A DNA stretch of 8,127 nucleotides from the NCBI GenBank assembly GCA_900541015.1, contig UQIB01000048.1, positions 1-8,127 of the forward strand, read 5' to 3'. Positions 5,428-8,127 of the stretch are shown in pieces; within the stretch, counting starts at the first letter, position 1; each line of letters begins with the position of its first letter. Position numbers and translations under genes: made by a program. This DNA comes from an uncultured Collinsella sp. (lineage in GTDB: Bacteria; Actinomycetota; Coriobacteriia; Coriobacteriales; Coriobacteriaceae). Below the pieces are notes generated by a model that worked only from the letters and a program-made list of their open reading frames with translations, was not told the DNA's origin and did not search any database.

Positions 5428-7131
5428 ATGAGCAATCCCTCAAACCGCGCTTCGATGCGCGGGCAACTCACGCTGCGCGGCGTCGTCATCGGCGTCCTTG
5501 GCTGCGTGATTATCACGGCAAGCTCGGCCTACACCGCCCTCAAGATGGGCGCACTCCCCTGGCCGATCGTCTTCGCTGCCGTCATCTCGCTGTTCTTCCT
5601 TAAGCTCATGGGCAACGCCAGTCTCAACGAGGCCAACGTCACCCACACCATCATGTCCGCGGGCGCCATGGTCGCCGGCGGTCTGGCGTTTACCATCCCG
5701 GGCGCCTGGATGCTGGGCTATGCCGACCAGATCAGCTGGCTCGACATGTTTATCGTGGCACTCGCCGGCACCATCCTGGGCCTGCTGGCCACCGCGCTCA
5801 TCCACCGTCACTTTATCGTGGACGCCGCGCTTGAGTTCCCCACCGGCAACGCCGCAGCTCAGACCCTGCGCGCCACCGAGGCTGGCGGCAAAACCGGCAA
5901 GCAGCTCTTTGGTTCCATGGCCATCGCCGGCATCTATAGCGTGCTGCGCGACGCCCTGGGCGTGGTGCCCAGCATGCTGTGCACGCTCAACATCCCCGGC
6001 GTGACCTTTGGCATCTACAACTCGCCCATGCTGCTCTCCGTCGGCTTCCTCGTGGGCTTCGCCCCGGTCGCTTTCTGGTTTGCCGGCGCCCTGTTGGGCA
6101 ACTTTGGCATCATTGTCGGCGGCACCGCTGCCGGTCTGTTCGACGTTGTGACTGCACAGGGCATCGTCAAGTCCCTGGGCATGGGCCTCATGATGGGCTT
6201 TGGCGTCGCCGTCGTCCTCAAGGACATCCTGCCGCAGGTTGCCGGCATCGTCCGCGGTCTTGCTGCCGACAGCTCCACCGACACCGACGAGCAGTCGCTC
6301 ATCTCGGGCTCCCTTAAGCTCGACGCCGGCATCATCGGCCTGGGCGCTGCCGCCATCGCCGTGATCGTCGCCATCGTGCTCGACCTTGGCCCCGTTCCGG
6401 CCGTCATCGTCACGCTGTTCACCTTTGTCACCACCATCATGAGCGCGCAGAGCTGCGGCCAGACGGGCATCGACCCCATGGAGATCTTTGGCCTCATCGT
6501 CATGCTCATCGTTGCCGCCTTCGCGCAGCTCGCTCAGGTCAAACTGTTCTTTATCGCCGGCATCGTAGCCGTGGCGTGCGGCCTTGCGGGCGACGTCATG
6601 AACGACTTTAAGGCCGGCGCCGTGCTGGGCACCAACCCGCGCGCGCAGTGGGTCGGCCAGGCCATCGGCGGCATCGTGGGCGCCCTGGTCGCCGCCGCCG
6701 TCATGGTCGCGCTCGTCACCGCCTATGGTCCGGACGCCTTTGGTCCCGACAAGAGCTTTGTTGCCGCGCAGGCAAGCGTCGTCGCCACCATGGTCTCGGG
6801 CATCCCGAGCGTGCCGTGGTTTGCGGGCGGCTTTATCGCCGGCATCGTCATGTACTGGCTCGGCATTCCGGCCATGATGATCGGCCTGGGCGTGTACCTG
6901 CCGTTCTACATGTCACTCACGGCATTCCTGGGCTCCTGCGTCAAGCTCGCCTACGACAAGTGGTCCGCCCACCGCGACGCCACCGCTGGTCTTTCTGACG
7001 AGGAGAGGGCTGCCAAGGACGCCGCCTTCCAGGAACAGGGCCTGGTTGTCGCCAGCGGCCTGCTCGGCGGCGAGTCCATCGTCGGCGTTATCCTGGCGTT
7101 TGTCTCCGTGGGCCTGAGCCTGCTGGGCTAA
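5428..7131 (+). CDS. OPT-family (oligopeptide/YSL-type) transporter
   Basis: This polytopic inner-membrane transporter of 567 residues has about 14 or more hydrophobic spans. It carries recognisable OPT-family segments: EFPTGNAAAQTLRA (136-149), the conserved block GDVMNDFKAGAVLGTNP (388-404) followed by QWVGQAIGG (407-415), and GLLGGESIVGV (544-554) in the last hydrophobic region. Family members move peptides or metal-chelate complexes by secondary transport. The substrate cannot be told from this sequence or its neighbours. Hydrophilic loops lie near 279-296 and 509-537. The start is ATG 5428, 6 nt after AAAGGAG (5415-5421). The gene stands alone on the plus strand, divergent from coaX, and ends in a strong terminator at 7173-7212. 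No peptidase or metal regulator is adjacent to hint at substrate. Confidence 0.9.
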   Translation: MSNPSNRASMRGQLTLRGVVIGVLGCVIITASSAYTALKMGALPWPIVFAAVISLFFLKLMGNASLNEANVTHTIMSAGAMVAGGLAFTIPGAWMLGYADQISWLDMFIVALAGTILGLLATALIHRHFIVDAALEFPTGNAAAQTLRATEAGGKTGKQLFGSMAIAGIYSVLRDALGVVPSMLCTLNIPGVTFGIYNSPMLLSVGFLVGFAPVAFWFAGALLGNFGIIVGGTAAGLFDVVTAQGIVKSLGMGLMMGFGVAVVLKDILPQVAGIVRGLAADSSTDTDEQSLISGSLKLDAGIIGLGAAAIAVIVAIVLDLGPVPAVIVTLFTFVTTIMSAQSCGQTGIDPMEIFGLIVMLIVAAFAQLAQVKLFFIAGIVAVACGLAGDVMNDFKAGAVLGTNPRAQWVGQAIGGIVGALVAAAVMVALVTAYGPDAFGPDKSFVAAQASVVATMVSGIPSVPWFAGGFIAGIVMYWLGIPAMMIGLGVYLPFYMSLTAFLGSCVKLAYDKWSAHRDATAGLSDEERAAKDAAFQEQGLVVASGLLGGESIVGVILAFVSVGLSLLG

Positions 7132-7172
7132 GCTGAGCAGCTGCTCGACAGCAACCATATTGCCTACGATTT

Positions 7173-7212
7173 GCCCGGTCGGTAGCTTTCGCGGCTGCCG
7201 ACCGGGCTTTTT
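7173..7212 (+). terminator. Rho-independent terminator of the OPT gene
   Basis: A 14-bp GC-rich stem (7173-7186 with 7194-7207, one G-T pair) and a 7-nt loop are followed by TTTTT (7208-7212). It starts 41 nt after the OPT stop codon, in the correct orientation. Confidence 0.92.
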
Positions 7213-7218
7213 GATATC

Positions 7219-7265
7219 GAAACAAAGAAAGGCCGGCGCGCTGCGTTTAACAGCGCGCCGGCCTT
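7219..7265 (-). terminator. Rho-independent terminator of the surface-protein gene
   Basis: A perfect 15-bp stem (7229-7243 with 7251-7265; core GGCCGGCGCGCTG) has a 7-nt loop. On the minus strand it is followed by the T-rich TTTCTTTGTTTC (reading down from 7230). It lies about 67 nt past the stop codon of the minus-strand gene. Together with the plus-strand terminator it insulates the two convergent genes. The 67 bases between it and that stop codon (7266-7332) hold nothing else I can recognise. Confidence 0.85.
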
Positions 7266-7332
7266 ATCGGTTAAGCTATCGAAGCATTCCTGCTATGAAC
7301 CGAAGTTCGTTGCAGAATCTACGCTCGAAACG

Positions 7333-8127
7333 CTACATCTGCTTGCGACGACGATCGCTCAGCGTCACACCAGCGGCCACGAGGGCGATACCGCCGATGA
7401 CGAACACCTCGCCCGCAAGAGCGGAGTCATCGCCAGTCTGGGCGAGCGCGGCCGACGTGGCCTTCTTCTTGGCGACAGGAGCCTTTGCAGCAGCCTGCGC
7501 AACCTGATTCTTGGCCTGCGGCTCAGCCTTGGGATGATACTTGTCGTACTCGGCCTGCGCGGCAGCCAGGGCATCCTTGGCATCGCCAAGCTCGGCAAGC
7601 GCGGCGGCATAGGCGTCGTTGGCATCGGACAGCTTGGCATCGGCATCGCTCAGAGCAGCCTTGAGACCAGCGGCGGCATCGACGGCGGTCTTATAGCGAG
7701 CGTAGGCAGCGTTCAGCTTGACCAGCTTCTCGTTGCCCGTCGTGCCCGCGGCAAGAGAGGCCTTGTGGTCGACAGCCTCAAGATCGGCCTTGAGTGCCTC
7801 ATCGCTGGCAAGCTCTGCCTTGGCCTTGACGATATCGAGGTTCGCATCGACGACGGCTTCGTTGGCGGCCTCGAGCTGCTTCTGGGCATCGGCGACGCCG
7901 GCGACGGCGGCGTCATAGGCGACCTTGGCGTCGTCGACCGCTTTCTGGGCTCCAGCGAAGCGCTCGAAGGCCTTGTTTGCGGTGGCAAGCTCGTCCTCGG
8001 CGGCCTTGGCCTTCGCCTGTGCGTCGGACAGGGCCTGCGTCTTGGCGGCAACTGCCTGCTTGGCGTCCGAAAGAGCGGTCGCGGCGTGCGTATCTGCGGC
8101 CTGAGCCTTGTCAACGCCAGCCTGGGC
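7333..8127 (-). CDS. LAQTG sortase-anchored, alanine-rich coiled-coil surface protein (C-terminal part)
   Basis: Open from the right edge to TAG at 7333-7335, giving the last 264 residues of a longer protein. Start, signal peptide and any adhesive head are outside the window. Residues about 1-192 are rich in Ala, Asp, Lys, Glu and Gln with heptad-like spacing, as in long coiled coils; ALSDA occurs at 18, 32 and 158 and KLSDA at 165. A Pro/Lys/Ala segment (about 196-226, with PKAEPQ and KAPVAKKK) looks like a wall-spanning linker. Then come the sorting signal LAQTG (228-232), acidic DDS, a hydrophobic segment (about 236-256) and the tail SDRRRKQM. LAxTG motifs are processed by class E sortases in high-GC Gram-positives, so covalent attachment to peptidoglycan is expected. 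The binding partner is unknown. No sortase gene is in the window. It has its own strong terminator. Confidence 0.88.
   Translation of the reverse strand, partial: AQAGVDKAQAADTHAATALSDAKQAVAAKTQALSDAQAKAKAAEDELATANKAFERFAGAQKAVDDAKVAYDAAVAGVADAQKQLEAANEAVVDANLDIVKAKAELASDEALKADLEAVDHKASLAAGTTGNEKLVKLNAAYARYKTAVDAAAGLKAALSDADAKLSDANDAYAAALAELGDAKDALAAAQAEYDKYHPKAEPQAKNQVAQAAAKAPVAKKKATSAALAQTGDDSALAGEVFVIGGIALVAAGVTLSDRRRKQM

Noticed and set aside
7336..8127. Fully open plus-strand frame opposite the surface-protein gene
   Set aside because: It is the complement of Ala/Lys/Asp/Glu codons in the coiled-coil gene, giving a Gly/Leu-rich translation. The minus strand has the real LAQTG sorting signal and terminator.
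7561..8127. CRISPR or tandem DNA repeat suggested by recurring ggc/gcc-rich words
   Set aside because: The similarity comes from Ala-rich heptads in a coding sequence. There is no exact repeat unit and no regular spacers.

Overview
This window looks like a chromosomal segment of a high-GC, Gram-positive-type actinobacterium, most likely a Coriobacteriia gut commensal such as Collinsella. That placement is inferred from GC-rich third codon positions, a DUF6020-type membrane protein, a sortase-anchored surface protein with an LAQTG sorting signal, and the general style of the sequence. No rRNA or other marker gene confirms it.

Layout. Five genes lie on the minus strand over 69-5235. Read in their own direction from the right they are coaX (type III pantothenate kinase), a dCMP deaminase, a small NifU-type Fe-S scaffold protein, lgt (prolipoprotein diacylglyceryl transferase) and a 727-residue polytopic DUF6020 membrane protein. 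A 192-bp divergent intergenic region separates coaX from a plus-strand OPT-family transporter (5428-7131). The transporter ends in a strong rho-independent terminator, which faces a second strong terminator serving the last gene. That gene, on the minus strand from 7333, is the 3' end of a large alanine-rich coiled-coil cell-wall-anchored protein. It runs off the right edge, so its N-terminus is not visible.

Functional picture. Most genes are housekeeping: CoA synthesis, dUMP/dTTP supply, Fe-S cluster delivery and lipoprotein maturation. Two envelope or transport genes and one surface protein accompany them. The five minus-strand genes are separated by gaps of 83-172 bp that hold hairpins and probable promoters, so they look more like separate or loosely coupled units than a tight operon. 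Nothing suggests they form one pathway.

The least explained signal is a set of four hairpins in the minus-strand half (34-68, 2272-2310, 2353-2388, 3714-3746). Their stems differ but their loops share the core GGG(A/T)C(A/G)GG. Three of them sit right behind stop codons. They resemble REP-type dispersed palindromes. Other points of interest are a perfect 16-bp GC palindrome just before the nifU ribosome binding site and a nested dyad in the coaX/OPT divergent region. I see no CRISPR array, phage, transposase gene, tRNA or rRNA, and no clear undescribed multi-gene system. No stretch longer than 300 bases lacks a gene.
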